In this document: positions 1 to 8,245 of the stretch, piece by piece
How the letters are laid out: every line of letters starts with the position of its first letter
Numbering within the stretch: the stretch's first letter is position 1
Origin: an uncultured Coriobacteriia bacterium
Lineage (GTDB): Bacteria; Actinomycetota; Coriobacteriia; Coriobacteriales; QAMH01
Direction: 5' to 3'
Assembly (NCBI GenBank): GCA_902478425.1
Contig: CABSKV010000011.1
Span: 1-25,317, forward strand
DNA length: 25,317 nucleotides
The notes under the pieces: model-generated
Seen by the model: only the letters and a program-made list of their open reading frames with translations
What the model was told of the DNA's origin: nothing
Database searches by the model: none
Translations under genes and position numbers: made by a program

Positions 1-2180
1 CCGACGGCATCGCGCAGGTGCCGGGCATCTTCTTCGGTCCCGACAACATCCAGGAGCTCGTCGATTGCTCGACGATTTGCGATGTCGTCTTCGAGCCTCT
101 CGTCGACGAGTATCGTGGTCGAAAGACCCCCAAGCTCATGACCAAGGGCATTTTCTTCGATCCGGAGCTTGCTCCGCAAACGGATATGGCCACGCGCATC
201 GACGAGCTCTTCGCCTTGCAAGAGGAGATATGCACGACGGGTGATTACGCGGGCATCACGCAGGTCGCGCGTTTCAACACCAAGGTCGTCGGCGTTACCT
301 ACGAGAACCGCCAAGATGTTCTCTCCACGCTCGAGGTCGGTGTCGAGCTCGCGCTCAGGCACGATGCGCATAACGAATACGATTCAAACGCCATTGCCGT
401 GACCCTGCTCGATGGCACCCAACTCGGCTATCTCAACAAGCATCTCGCTAAGCAGCTCGCTCCCGTCATGGATTCCGGGGTTGCCTACGACGCGGCCGTG
501 AGCGCCGTGACAGGTGGTCCGGGGGCTGCGCAAGCCGATACACGTGCACCAGGGCCATTGGGCGTGCGCGATCCGGGCGTGGTCGATCGCAGTTACGGCG
601 TCAACATCGTGGTGCGCCGCATCGATCTGGACATGGCAAATCCCGTGGCAGATGAGGAAGAGACAAGACGCGAGCTCGACGAGGCAAAGGCACGCTGGCA
701 AGCGGTTCCCGCCGCCGAGCTCGAAGACGCCCTACGCACCGCCCTCATCGGCAATAACAGCCTGCACGAAGCCCAGGCACGCGCGTTGGACGCACTTGCA
801 CGTGGCAAGAACACGCTTGCCATCATGGCGACGGGGCGTGGCAAGTCGCTCATCTTCCACCTGCATGCGGCACGCATGGCGTTGCGTGAGGGCAAGGCCT
901 GCATCTTCATCTATCCGCTGCGTGCCCTCGTGGCAGACCAGGCCTTCCATCTGCAAGAGACCTTCGCGCAGTTCGGGCTCGTCGTTTCCGTGCTCACAGG
1001 CGAGAGTTCCGAGGAAACGCGCAAGGAGGTCTTCGCGGGCCTCGCAGATGGCAACGTCAACTGCGTCCTCACGACGCCGGAGTTTCTCTCCATACACGCC
1101 GGGCGCTTCGCGGGCAGCGGTCGCATCGGCTTCGTCGTCGTGGACGAGGCGCATCACGTCGCGCTGGCACGCGCGGGCAACCGCAGCGCGTACGCCACGC
1201 TCGATGCCACGCTCGCCGCGCTCGGCAATCCGCTCGTACTCGCGGTCACGGCCACCGCCGGCACACAGGAAAGCCAGGTCATACGCTCCGTACTCTCCAT
1301 CGAGGAGCTCGTGCTCGACCCGACGGTGCGCGAGAACCTTCACATCGACGATCACCGCGACATCCGCAACCGCGAGCAATATCTCGCCGGCATCGTCTCA
1401 CATGGCGAGAAATGCGTCGTCTATGTCAATTCCCGCGACCAAACGCTTTCGCTCACGCGCATGTTACGCAAGCGCCTTCCCAATCTCGCCCCCTATATCG
1501 GCTTTTACAACGCGGGCCTTTCCAAGGCAGATCGCAAGGCGATCGAGGACGCCTTCAGAAGCGGCGAGTTGCGCTGCATCATATCGACGAGCGCCTTTGG
1601 CGAGGGCATCGACATTCCCGATATAGAGCACGTCGTGCTCTACCATCTGCCCTTCAACGACATCGAGTTCAACCAGATGTCCGGGCGTGCGGGCCGCGAT
1701 GGCCGTGATGCGACCATCCATCTGCTCTTCGGTTATGGCGATGCGCGCATTAACGAGAACATCCTCGAGTCCGGTGCCCCGCCACGTGACGCCCTCGTCG
1801 TGCTCTACCGCGTCTTGCGCGAGCTTGCGCAAGAAGCTGCCGAGAGGGGAGAGCAGGGCTTCTCCTGCACGAATCACGAGCTTGCCGAGCGTGCCATGCA
1901 GCTCGATAGGCGCGTGAAGCTCGACGAGTCGAGCGTATCCTGTGGCATTTCGGTGTTTCGCGAGCTCGGCTTCGTCGAGACGAGCGGCGCAAGCGTCGCG
2001 CGCTACATCACGCTCGTTCCCGATCCGGGACATATGGAACTCGAGGAGTCAGTGCGCTATCGTGAGGGACTCGAAGAGCTCGACATCTTCAGGGCATTCA
2101 AGAGCTGGGCGCTCAAATCGGACGCACGACAGTTGCTCGAAAGGTTCAACCGGCCCATCTTGCCTAATGACATGGCATGA
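1..2180 (+). CDS. RecJ-type exonuclease C-terminus fused to HIRAN domain and RecQ-family helicase (5' partial)
   Basis: The frame is open to the left edge with no stop, so the gene starts upstream. A GTG at 18 is in frame but cuts into a domain, so I do not take it as the start. Counting residues from that GTG, residues 1-45 match the C-terminal OB-fold of RecJ (CDVVFEPLVDEYRGR, then KLM). Residues 83-165 are a HIRAN domain (NTKVVGVTYENRQ, NEYDSNAIAV, LGYLNKHLA), which in other proteins binds DNA ends. Residues 250-600 are an SF2 RecQ-like helicase: Walker A ATGRGKS (271-277), DEAH (376-379), TATAG (411-415), QMSGRAGR (553-560). About 25 Gly/Pro/Ala-rich residues (167-191) lie near the end of HIRAN. 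I infer one polypeptide joining a 5'-3' ssDNA exonuclease to a helicase for recombinational repair. The helicase call is very secure. The RecJ identity rests on about 45 residues. No RQC or HRDC domain is obvious in the C-terminus. Confidence 0.85.
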   Translation, partial: DGIAQVPGIFFGPDNIQELVDCSTICDVVFEPLVDEYRGRKTPKLMTKGIFFDPELAPQTDMATRIDELFALQEEICTTGDYAGITQVARFNTKVVGVTYENRQDVLSTLEVGVELALRHDAHNEYDSNAIAVTLLDGTQLGYLNKHLAKQLAPVMDSGVAYDAAVSAVTGGPGAAQADTRAPGPLGVRDPGVVDRSYGVNIVVRRIDLDMANPVADEEETRRELDEAKARWQAVPAAELEDALRTALIGNNSLHEAQARALDALARGKNTLAIMATGRGKSLIFHLHAARMALREGKACIFIYPLRALVADQAFHLQETFAQFGLVVSVLTGESSEETRKEVFAGLADGNVNCVLTTPEFLSIHAGRFAGSGRIGFVVVDEAHHVALARAGNRSAYATLDATLAALGNPLVLAVTATAGTQESQVIRSVLSIEELVLDPTVRENLHIDDHRDIRNREQYLAGIVSHGEKCVVYVNSRDQTLSLTRMLRKRLPNLAPYIGFYNAGLSKADRKAIEDAFRSGELRCIISTSAFGEGIDIPDIEHVVLYHLPFNDIEFNQMSGRAGRDGRDATIHLLFGYGDARINENILESGAPPRDALVVLYRVLRELAQEAAERGEQGFSCTNHELAERAMQLDRRVKLDESSVSCGISVFRELGFVETSGASVARYITLVPDPGHMELEESVRYREGLEELDIFRAFKSWALKSDARQLLERFNRPILPNDMA

Positions 2181-2197
2181 TATGGGTCGGCGCACAT

Positions 2198-2205
2198 AGG
2201 AAGTG
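2198..2205 (+). promoter_or_regulatory. Shine-Dalgarno site that fixes the rel start
   Basis: AGGAAGTGATTC at 2198-2209 is close to the full anti-16S complement (AGGAGGTGATC). It lies about 8 nt before the GTG at 2212. A GTG at 2203 is inside this site and cannot be served by it, so 2212 is preferred. Confidence 0.6.
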
Positions 2206-2211
2206 ATTCGC

Positions 2212-4509
2212 GTGAGCGAAGAGAACGACATAACGATTCACGTGGAGGACGAGGCGGCCACCGACCGCTTCGACGTGCTCTACGAGAACGCATCCGAATA
2301 TCTATCCGACGAGGACTGCAAGGCAATCGAGGAGGCCTACCTCTTTGCCAGGGGTGCTCACGAGGGGCAATTCCGCAAATCGGGCGAGCCCTTCATCATG
2401 CATCCGGTCGAGGTCGCCATCATCCTCTCTGACTTGCGCATGGATAGCGATACCCTGCGTGCGGCCGTCTTGCACGATACGGTCGAAGATACCGAATACA
2501 CGCTCGATGACGTCCGCCAGAAGTTCGGCGATACGGTCGCCGAACTCGTCGACGGCGTCACCAAGATCAACAGCCTCGAAATCGAGTCGCTCAGCCATGC
2601 CCAGGTCAACAACTTGCGCAAGATGCTCATGGCGATGAGCAACGACATTCGCGTCATCGTCATCAAGCTTGCGGACCGCCTCCACAACATGCGCACCCTC
2701 ATGGCACTGCGCGAAGACCGCCGCATCTTCAAGGCGCGCGAGACGATGGAGATATACGCGCCGCTTGCCAATCGCCTTGGCATGGGCTCGATCAAGTGGG
2801 AGCTCGAGGACCTCTCGTTCTTCTATCTCGAGCCAGCCAAGTACCAGCAGGTGCAGAAAATGGTGAGCGAAACGCGCGAAGCCCGCGAGAAGTACCTCGC
2901 GCAGGCAATGGATGCGCTACGCGCGGAGCTCGACCGCGTGGGGCTTCAGAGCGCAAAGATATACGGGCGCCCCAAGCACCTGTACTCCATCTACCAGAAG
3001 ATGAAGAAGAAGGACAAGGGGTTTTCCGAGATCTACGACCTCATCGGCCTGCGCATCATCGTCGATTCCATTCCCGAGTGCTATTCGAGCCTCGGCGCGG
3101 TGCATAACCTGTGGCATCCCATCCCCGGGCGCTTCAAGGACTACATCGCGATGCCCAAGTTCAACATGTACCAATCGCTGCACACGACGGTCATCGGCCC
3201 GGCGGCGCGTCCCCTCGAAATCCAGATTCGCACCGAGGAAATGCACCGCATGAACGAGTACGGTGTCGCGGCACATTGGCGCTACAAGGAGGGCGCGACC
3301 AAGGACCGCGCGGCACGCAGCTTCGACGAGAAGCTCACCTGGCTGCGCGAGATGCTCGACTGGCAGCAGGAGACGAGCGATCCGCAGGAGTTCATGGAGT
3401 CGCTCAAGGTCGACCTCTTCGAGAGCGAGGTCTTCTGCTTTACCCCCAAGGGCGAGGTCATCAGCTTGCGTGCGCGCTCCACACCGCTCGACTTCGCCTA
3501 TGCCATCCACACCGAGGTCGGCAATCACTGTGTCGGCGCGAAGGTCAACGGCTCGATCGTCCCGCTCACCTACACGCTGCAGATGGGCGACCGCGTCGAG
3601 ATCCTCACGCACAAGAACGCCTCGCCCTCGCGCGATTGGCTCTCCATCGTCAACACGCCGCGTGCCCGCTCCAAGATTCGCGCGCATTTCGCCAAGATAA
3701 CGCGCAACGACGATCTCGAGCGCGGCCGTGACTACATCGTGCGCGAAGCGCGCAAGAACGGCGTCACGCTCTCGAGCAGCAAGATGGCTCCGGCCTTTGC
3801 CGAGGTCGCGACTTCGCTCAACTACAAGAACGTAGACGAGATGTACGTCGCGGTCGGCGCTGGCAATCTCTCTCCCAAGCAGGTCATGCACCGTGCGGTT
3901 CGCATTCTCAACAAGACGAGCGTCGAGGAGGCCCTGCCCGTCGAATCCGTGGTCGAGCATGTCTCGTTCGCCGATACCACGCCGCGCGGCGAGGGCAAGC
4001 GTCGTCGCAAGAAGCCCGCGCACAACAAGACCGGCGTCATCGTCAAGGGTCTCGACGACGTCTTCGTGCGCCTCTCCCATTGCTGCAATCCGCTTCCCGG
4101 CGATGACATCATCGGCTTCATCACGCGTGGGCGCGGCGTCTCGGTGCATCGTGCCGACTGTCCCAATGCCGATGACCTGCGTCGCAACCCCGAGCGCATC
4201 ATCGAGGTCGCCTGGGAGGGAGAGATCGAGGCCGTCTACCAGGTGGAAATCTACATCGAGGCAATCGACAGGCTGCGCCTTCTGCAAGACATCGTCATGT
4301 TCCTCGCGGATTCGGGCGTCAACATCGTGTCGTGCACGACGACGACGCACAAGGACGATATCGTCGAAATGCGCTTCGTCTTCGAGGTATCCGACCTCGC
4401 CATCGTCAATCGCATACTTTCGGACGTGAAGAAGATCGACGGCGTCTTCGGCGCATCGCGCGTGCTGCCGAGCAAGCAGCAAAAAGACGGCGCTGCCAAG
4501 AAGAAGTAG
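2212..4509 (+). CDS. rel: Bifunctional (p)ppGpp synthetase/hydrolase (RelA/SpoT, Rsh family)
   Basis: The product is 765 aa, the usual length of long Rsh enzymes. It makes and degrades the stringent-response alarmone (p)ppGpp in the cytoplasm, sensing starved ribosomes. The order is an HD hydrolase domain (IMHPVE near residue 64, LHDTVEDT near 88, with the HD pair intact); a synthetase domain at roughly 230-345 (GRPKHLYSIYQKM, FSEIYDLIGLRIIV, FNMYQSLHTTV); TGS (VFCFTPKGEVISL); a Cys-rich zinc-finger-like segment (HCCNPLPGDDIIGF); and a C-terminal ACT domain (last ~80 aa). The intact HDTVED motif argues for active hydrolase and hence a bifunctional Rel rather than a RelA-only synthetase. The start is the GTG at 2212, chosen by its Shine-Dalgarno. 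A GTG at 2203 would add three residues. The downstream hydrolase follows after 8 bp, a common rel neighbour. Confidence 0.95.
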   Translation: MSEENDITIHVEDEAATDRFDVLYENASEYLSDEDCKAIEEAYLFARGAHEGQFRKSGEPFIMHPVEVAIILSDLRMDSDTLRAAVLHDTVEDTEYTLDDVRQKFGDTVAELVDGVTKINSLEIESLSHAQVNNLRKMLMAMSNDIRVIVIKLADRLHNMRTLMALREDRRIFKARETMEIYAPLANRLGMGSIKWELEDLSFFYLEPAKYQQVQKMVSETREAREKYLAQAMDALRAELDRVGLQSAKIYGRPKHLYSIYQKMKKKDKGFSEIYDLIGLRIIVDSIPECYSSLGAVHNLWHPIPGRFKDYIAMPKFNMYQSLHTTVIGPAARPLEIQIRTEEMHRMNEYGVAAHWRYKEGATKDRAARSFDEKLTWLREMLDWQQETSDPQEFMESLKVDLFESEVFCFTPKGEVISLRARSTPLDFAYAIHTEVGNHCVGAKVNGSIVPLTYTLQMGDRVEILTHKNASPSRDWLSIVNTPRARSKIRAHFAKITRNDDLERGRDYIVREARKNGVTLSSSKMAPAFAEVATSLNYKNVDEMYVAVGAGNLSPKQVMHRAVRILNKTSVEEALPVESVVEHVSFADTTPRGEGKRRRKKPAHNKTGVIVKGLDDVFVRLSHCCNPLPGDDIIGFITRGRGVSVHRADCPNADDLRRNPERIIEVAWEGEIEAVYQVEIYIEAIDRLRLLQDIVMFLADSGVNIVSCTTTTHKDDIVEMRFVFEVSDLAIVNRILSDVKKIDGVFGASRVLPSKQQKDGAAKKK

Positions 4510-4517
4510 GGAGTGCC

Positions 4518-5135
4518 ATGAACATCGAGACATGCAAGGTCGGGCCCATTCTCACCAATTGCTACATCGTCGAAGACGGCGGCGAGGTGCTCGTCATCGA
4601 CCCGGGCGACAACCTCGCGCTCATCATCGCCGACATTCACGCGCGTCCGGTCAGGGAAATCGTCGTCACGCACGCCCATTGGGACCATATCGGCGCACTT
4701 TCCGGTCTTGCTAGTGCCACGGGCGCACCCGTTGCCATGTCGGCGGCCGATGCCGCGCTCGTCGATGGCGTGGCAAGTCAGGAGGGGCACGACCTTGACC
4801 GCGGCTATGGGGCACCGCATGTGAATAGGTTGCTGCATGACGGCGATGAGGTGACGGTCGGCTCCAAGGTCTTCACGGTCATCGAGACGCCGGGCCATTC
4901 CGAAGGCTCCATCTGCCTGTACTGCGCTGAGGACGGCGTGCTGTTCTCGGGCGACACGCTCTTCTCGGGCGGGCGCTTCGGGCGTACCGATTTCGAGCAC
5001 GGCAGCATGGGGAAGATGGCCGAGACGCTTTCGACCAAGTTCGCCGACATTCCCGATGACGTCATCGTGTATCCGGGGCATGAGGGCGCATCGACGATGG
5101 GTCGCGAGCGCGCGCTCAACCCGTATCTGCGTTAG
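4518..5135 (+). CDS. Metallo-beta-lactamase-fold hydrolase (glyoxalase II-like)
   Basis: The product is 205 aa. It carries the full dinuclear-metal site of the superfamily: THAHWDH (H52, H54, D56, H57), PGHSEGS (H127), SGDTLF (D146) and YPGHEG (H188). This short form, lacking the C-terminal helical domain of true glyoxalase II, is typical of the YcbL/YqgX-like hydrolases found next to rel in many Gram-positives. The substrate is probably a thioester or related metabolite, but sequence alone does not decide it. The ATG lies 8 bp after the rel stop, with GGGAG overlapping that stop, so co-transcription with rel is likely. The protein is cytoplasmic, with no signal peptide. Confidence 0.9.
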   Translation: MNIETCKVGPILTNCYIVEDGGEVLVIDPGDNLALIIADIHARPVREIVVTHAHWDHIGALSGLASATGAPVAMSAADAALVDGVASQEGHDLDRGYGAPHVNRLLHDGDEVTVGSKVFTVIETPGHSEGSICLYCAEDGVLFSGDTLFSGGRFGRTDFEHGSMGKMAETLSTKFADIPDDVIVYPGHEGASTMGRERALNPYLR

Positions 5136-5181
5136 GCGAAGGCTGCGCGTTTCGCATTTCGTCCTTTCGGGAACTTTCTCC

Positions 5182-5209
5182 TTGCGTCACCGCTTGTTTC
5201 GTCTATAAT
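5182..5209 (+). promoter_or_regulatory. Promoter of the tRNA-Asn/tRNA-Val unit
   Basis: A perfect -10 box TATAAT lies at 5204-5209, with TTGCGT at 5182-5187 as a weak -35 (16-bp spacer). Transcription would begin near 5216, about 18 nt before the mature tRNA-Asn. In this GC-rich sequence the consensus -10 box stands out. Confidence 0.7.
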
Positions 5210-5233
5210 CTCGATTCGCGCGTAAGCGTGGAT

Positions 5234-5308
5234 TCCTCGGTAGCTCAACGGCAGAGCCCTCGGCTGTTAACCGAGTTGTTGTAGGTTCGAATCCTACCCG
5301 GGGAGCCA
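5234..5308 (+). tRNA. tRNA-Asn (anticodon GTT)
   Basis: A full cloverleaf can be drawn. The acceptor stem is TCCTCGG/CCGGGGA with one T-G pair. The D stem is GCTC/GAGC. The anticodon stem is CTCGG/CCGAG around loop CTGTTAA, giving anticodon GTT. The T arm is GTAGG-TTCGAAT-CCTAC. The discriminator is G, and CCA is encoded at 5306-5308. It is transcribed together with the following tRNA-Val. The stretch between the protein genes, 5136-5495, holds only the two tRNAs, their promoter, two hairpins and the next promoter. Confidence 0.97.
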
Positions 5309-5316
5309 GTTAACTC

Positions 5317-5340
5317 CAGGGCCGCATCTTCGCGGCCCTG
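5317..5340 (+). other. GC-rich hairpin between the two tRNAs
   Basis: CAGGGCCGC and GCGGCCCTG form a perfect 9-bp stem around a 6-nt loop. The following bases (CTTATA) are not a proper U-tract. It may be a processing or partial-attenuation hairpin rather than a full terminator. Confidence 0.5.
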
Positions 5341-5347
5341 CTTATAC

Positions 5348-5422
5348 GGGCGTATAGCGCAGCGGGAGCGCACTTCCTTCACACGGAAGGGGCCACAGGT
5401 TCGAACCCTGTTACGCCCACCA
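5348..5422 (+). tRNA. tRNA-Val (anticodon CAC)
   Basis: The acceptor stem is GGGCGTA/TACGCCC and the D stem GCGC/GCGC. The anticodon stem is CTTCC/GGAAG around loop TTCACAC, giving anticodon CAC, which reads GTG. The T arm is ACAGG-TTCGAAC-CCTGT. The discriminator is A, and CCA is encoded at 5420-5422. It lies 39 bp after tRNA-Asn with no new promoter visible, so the two probably share one transcript. Confidence 0.97.
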
Positions 5423-5430
5423 TGAAACGC

Positions 5431-5464
5431 AAAGGCCAGATACCATACGGCATCTGGCCTTTTT
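5431..5464 (+). terminator. Intrinsic terminator of the tRNA unit
   Basis: AAAGGCCAGAT (5431-5441) pairs perfectly with ATCTGGCCTTT (5452-5462) around a 10-nt loop and runs into a T-tract ending at 5464. It isolates the tRNA unit from the ABC-F gene. Confidence 0.9.
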
Positions 5465-5481
5465 CCTGTCCCAAACTCGCG

Positions 5482-5487
5482 TAGAAT
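5482..5487 (+). promoter_or_regulatory. -10 box of the ABC-F gene, placed for a leaderless mRNA
   Basis: TAGAAT lies only 8 nt before the ATG at 5496. No Shine-Dalgarno is visible, and the terminator just upstream means the gene needs its own promoter. Transcription would start at or next to the ATG. No convincing -35 is seen. Confidence 0.5.
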
Positions 5488-5495
5488 AGACCACC

Positions 5496-7547
5496 ATGAT
5501 TCTCAACGTCGACAAGGTCACCAAGTCATTCGGCACGCGCGTGCTGTTCTCGGACGTCTCGTTTCGCATCAACGAGCGCGACCGCTATGCCCTCGTGGGC
5601 CCCAACGGTGCGGGTAAGACGACGCTCATGAACATCATCGCCGGTCTCGAGTCCGCCGATTCGGGACAAGTCGTCTTTGCGCGTGATGCCCGTCCGGGAT
5701 ACCTCGAGCAGGAGTCCATCGAGATGGAGGGGCTGAGCGTCCTCGAGGAGGTCATGACGAGCGTGGCCGATGTTGCCGAGCTCGGAAAGCGCCTCGAGGC
5801 ACTCGAGCGCGAGATGGAGGCTGCCGACGAGGCACGAGCCGAGGAACTGCTTGCCGAGTACGGCCGCCTGCGCACGCGTTTCGAGGCCAAGGATGGCTAC
5901 AACATCGAATCGCAGGCACGGCGCGTGCTGTTCGGCCTCGGCTTTCACGAGGAGGACATGGAGCGCTCGACCGACGAGTTCTCGGGTGGCTGGCAGATGC
6001 GCATCGCGCTCTCCAAGCTGCTGCTACGTGCCCCCGAAATCCTCCTACTCGACGAGCCCACCAACCATCTCGACCTCGAGAGCGTGCGCTGGCTCGAGAA
6101 CTTCCTCAAGAGCTATCGCGGCGCCGTACTCGTCGTGAGCCATGACCGCGCCTTCATGAATGGCATGGTCGACCATGTCGCCGAGATTTCCAACGGCAAG
6201 GTCGGCATCTACACGGGTAACTATGACGCCTACCTCGTCCAGCGTGACGAGGCACGGGCCCGCCTGCTCGCGATGAAGGAAGCCCAGGACAAGGAAATCG
6301 CCCACATGGAGGCCTTCGTCGAGAAGTTTCGCTACAAGGCGACCAAGGCCAAGCAGGTGCAAGACCGCGTCAAGAAGCTCGAGCGCATCGAGCGTATCGA
6401 GATTCCCGAGGAAAAGAAGAAGGTGCACTTCGCCTTTCCCCAGCCGGCACGCACCGGCGATAACGTCGTGCACATCGAGGGCGTCTCGAAGTCATTTGAC
6501 GAGAAGCACGTCTACGAGAACCTCGATCTCGATATCTGGCGTGGCGATAAGATAGCGCTCGTCGGGCCCAACGGGTCGGGCAAGTCGACGCTGCTCAAGA
6601 TGATTGCCGGCGAGCTTGGCCATGACGCGGGCACGATCGAGTACGGCGCGCATGTCGAGCTCTCGTATTTCGCCCAGCACCAGCTCGAGGAGCTCAACCT
6701 GCGCAACACCGTCTTCGCCGAGCTCGATCATGCAGCGCCTGGCTGGACGCAGACGCAGGTGCGCTCCTTGCTTGGCGCCTTCCTCTTCAAGGGTGATGAC
6801 GTCGACAAGAAGGTAAGCGTGCTTTCCGGAGGCGAGAAAGCGCGCCTGGCGCTTGCCAAGATGCTCGTTTCCCCCGCGCCGCTGCTGTGCCTCGACGAGC
6901 CCACCAACCACTTGGACATCTCGAGTGTCGACATCCTCGAGCAGGCCTTGCAGAGCTTCGACGGCACCATCGTTCTCATCAGCCACGACAGGCACCTCAT
7001 CCGCTCGTTTGCCAATCGCATCATCTACATCGACGGTGGCGTGGTGACCGACTACCCCGGCGACTACGACTACTTCCTCTACAAGTCCGGCCAGGTCGAT
7101 ATCAACGGCAACGCCGTCGAGGCGGCCGAGGACGCGAGTAGCAGAAAGCTCTCGGCACGTGACAAGACGATGGATGCCAAACCGCAAGCCGACGAGCATC
7201 GCAAACCACGTCGTACGGTCGCGGTGAGTTCCAAGGGTTCTGCTCCCAAGACGAAGGAGCAGAAGCGTGCCGAGGCCGAGGCACGCAACCGCGTGTATCG
7301 CAAGCTCAAGGACGAGCGCAAACGCGTGGCCGAGCTCGAGAAACAGATGGAGATCGACGACAAGCGCCACGAGGACCTCGTGACGCTCATGGCCGACGAG
7401 AACCTCTACGCCGATCAGGAGCGTTTCGAGGCGGCGATGACCGAGTACAGCGAACTCAAGGCGCGCATGACGGCCAACGAGGCCGAATGGCTCGAGCTGT
7501 CTGCCACCATCGAGCTCGAACTCAAGCAAATGGGGGAGGACTCATGA
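5496..7547 (+). CDS. ABC-F family ATPase (ribosome-associated type)
   Basis: The product is 683 aa with two ABC ATPase domains and no membrane segments, the pattern of ABC-F proteins that act in the ribosomal E site. Domain 1 has Walker A GPNGAGKT (35-42), signature FSGGW (162-166) and Walker B LLLDEPTNHLD (183-193). A charged linker (about 245-320) corresponds to the P-site tRNA interaction motif. Domain 2 has GPNGSGKS (357-364), LSGGE (443-447) and LDEPTNHLD (466-474). The last ~100 residues form a Lys/Glu-rich, probably coiled-coil tail, as in Uup and YdiF. Whether it is a housekeeping factor or gives antibiotic protection cannot be told; the housekeeping context favours the former. The gene overlaps the next gene's start by ATGA. 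Confidence 0.93.
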   Translation: MILNVDKVTKSFGTRVLFSDVSFRINERDRYALVGPNGAGKTTLMNIIAGLESADSGQVVFARDARPGYLEQESIEMEGLSVLEEVMTSVADVAELGKRLEALEREMEAADEARAEELLAEYGRLRTRFEAKDGYNIESQARRVLFGLGFHEEDMERSTDEFSGGWQMRIALSKLLLRAPEILLLDEPTNHLDLESVRWLENFLKSYRGAVLVVSHDRAFMNGMVDHVAEISNGKVGIYTGNYDAYLVQRDEARARLLAMKEAQDKEIAHMEAFVEKFRYKATKAKQVQDRVKKLERIERIEIPEEKKKVHFAFPQPARTGDNVVHIEGVSKSFDEKHVYENLDLDIWRGDKIALVGPNGSGKSTLLKMIAGELGHDAGTIEYGAHVELSYFAQHQLEELNLRNTVFAELDHAAPGWTQTQVRSLLGAFLFKGDDVDKKVSVLSGGEKARLALAKMLVSPAPLLCLDEPTNHLDISSVDILEQALQSFDGTIVLISHDRHLIRSFANRIIYIDGGVVTDYPGDYDYFLYKSGQVDINGNAVEAAEDASSRKLSARDKTMDAKPQADEHRKPRRTVAVSSKGSAPKTKEQKRAEAEARNRVYRKLKDERKRVAELEKQMEIDDKRHEDLVTLMADENLYADQERFEAAMTEYSELKARMTANEAEWLELSATIELELKQMGEDS

Positions 7548-8242
7548 GCGGCGCAATGCTCACGCAGGTAATCCAGGTCGTCATCATGGTCGCGGCCTTC
7601 ATCCCGGCTCTCGTCTTGCACGAGGTCGCACATGGCTATGCCGCCTACAAGCTTGGCGACCCGACGGACAAGAACGCCGGTCGCCTCTCGCTCAACCCGC
7701 TCAAGCACATCGACCCCTTCGGAACCGTCATCTTGCCGGCGTGTCTCATCGCGATGTCGGTGCTCGGCGGCGGGGGAGGCATGCTCTTCGGCTATGCCAA
7801 GCCCGTTCCCTACAATCCCCGCTACTTCAAGAACATACGCACGGGCGAGCTCATTGTCGGCCTCGTGGGCCCGGCGACCAACCTCATGCTGAGCCTCGTC
7901 GGTGCTGCCATCGCCTGGGGCGGCATCTATCTCTATCAGATGCCCACGCTTCCCGCAGCCGTGGGCTTCTACATCTGGTACTTCGGCACCTACTTCTGCA
8001 CGATCAACCTCTGCCTCGCGTTCTTCAACCTCATCCCCATCCCGCCGCTTGACGGAAGCTCGATTATCGCGGCGTTTTTGAGCGACAAGGCGATGCGCAC
8101 CTACTACAAGGTCCAGCAGTACTCGATGTTCTTCTTCCTGCTCATCATCCTCGTATTGCCGTATTTCCTGCACGTCAACATATTCGGCATATATCTCGAT
8201 GCGACGGCGGGAAACATCGCCCGATTCCTGCTGCCCGTCTAG
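7544..8242 (+). CDS. M50/site-2-protease-like membrane metalloprotease
   Basis: The product is 232 aa, mostly hydrophobic, with about five to six membrane segments. It has the zinc-metalloprotease motif HEVAH (H26-H30) in the first hydrophobic segment and the third metal ligand in FNLIPIPPLDG (D170), the classic pair of the M50 family. It is a short form without a PDZ domain, like the ydjB/ywhC-type rhomboid-unrelated proteases of Gram-positives. The likely job is cleavage of a membrane-embedded substrate, identity unknown. The start is the ATG at 7544, which overlaps the ABC-F stop (ATGA) and is preceded by GGAGGA. A longer in-frame reading upstream would overlap the ABC-F gene and is not supported. 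Confidence 0.9.
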   Translation: MSGAMLTQVIQVVIMVAAFIPALVLHEVAHGYAAYKLGDPTDKNAGRLSLNPLKHIDPFGTVILPACLIAMSVLGGGGGMLFGYAKPVPYNPRYFKNIRTGELIVGLVGPATNLMLSLVGAAIAWGGIYLYQMPTLPAAVGFYIWYFGTYFCTINLCLAFFNLIPIPPLDGSSIIAAFLSDKAMRTYYKVQQYSMFFFLLIILVLPYFLHVNIFGIYLDATAGNIARFLLPV

Positions 8243-8245
8243 CCC

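Noticed and set aside
2917..4533. A 538-codon open frame on the minus strand opposite rel
   Set aside because: Same kind of shadow: the plus strand has a complete Rsh enzyme, and the antisense translation shows no motif.
5317..5340. Reading the hairpin between the tRNAs as a full terminator
   Set aside because: The stem is strong but no U-tract follows, and no separate promoter for tRNA-Val is visible.
7487..7543. An upstream extension of the M50 protease start
   Set aside because: It overlaps the ABC-F coding end and lacks a ribosome binding site, while ATG 7544 has GGAGGA and the typical ATGA overlap.
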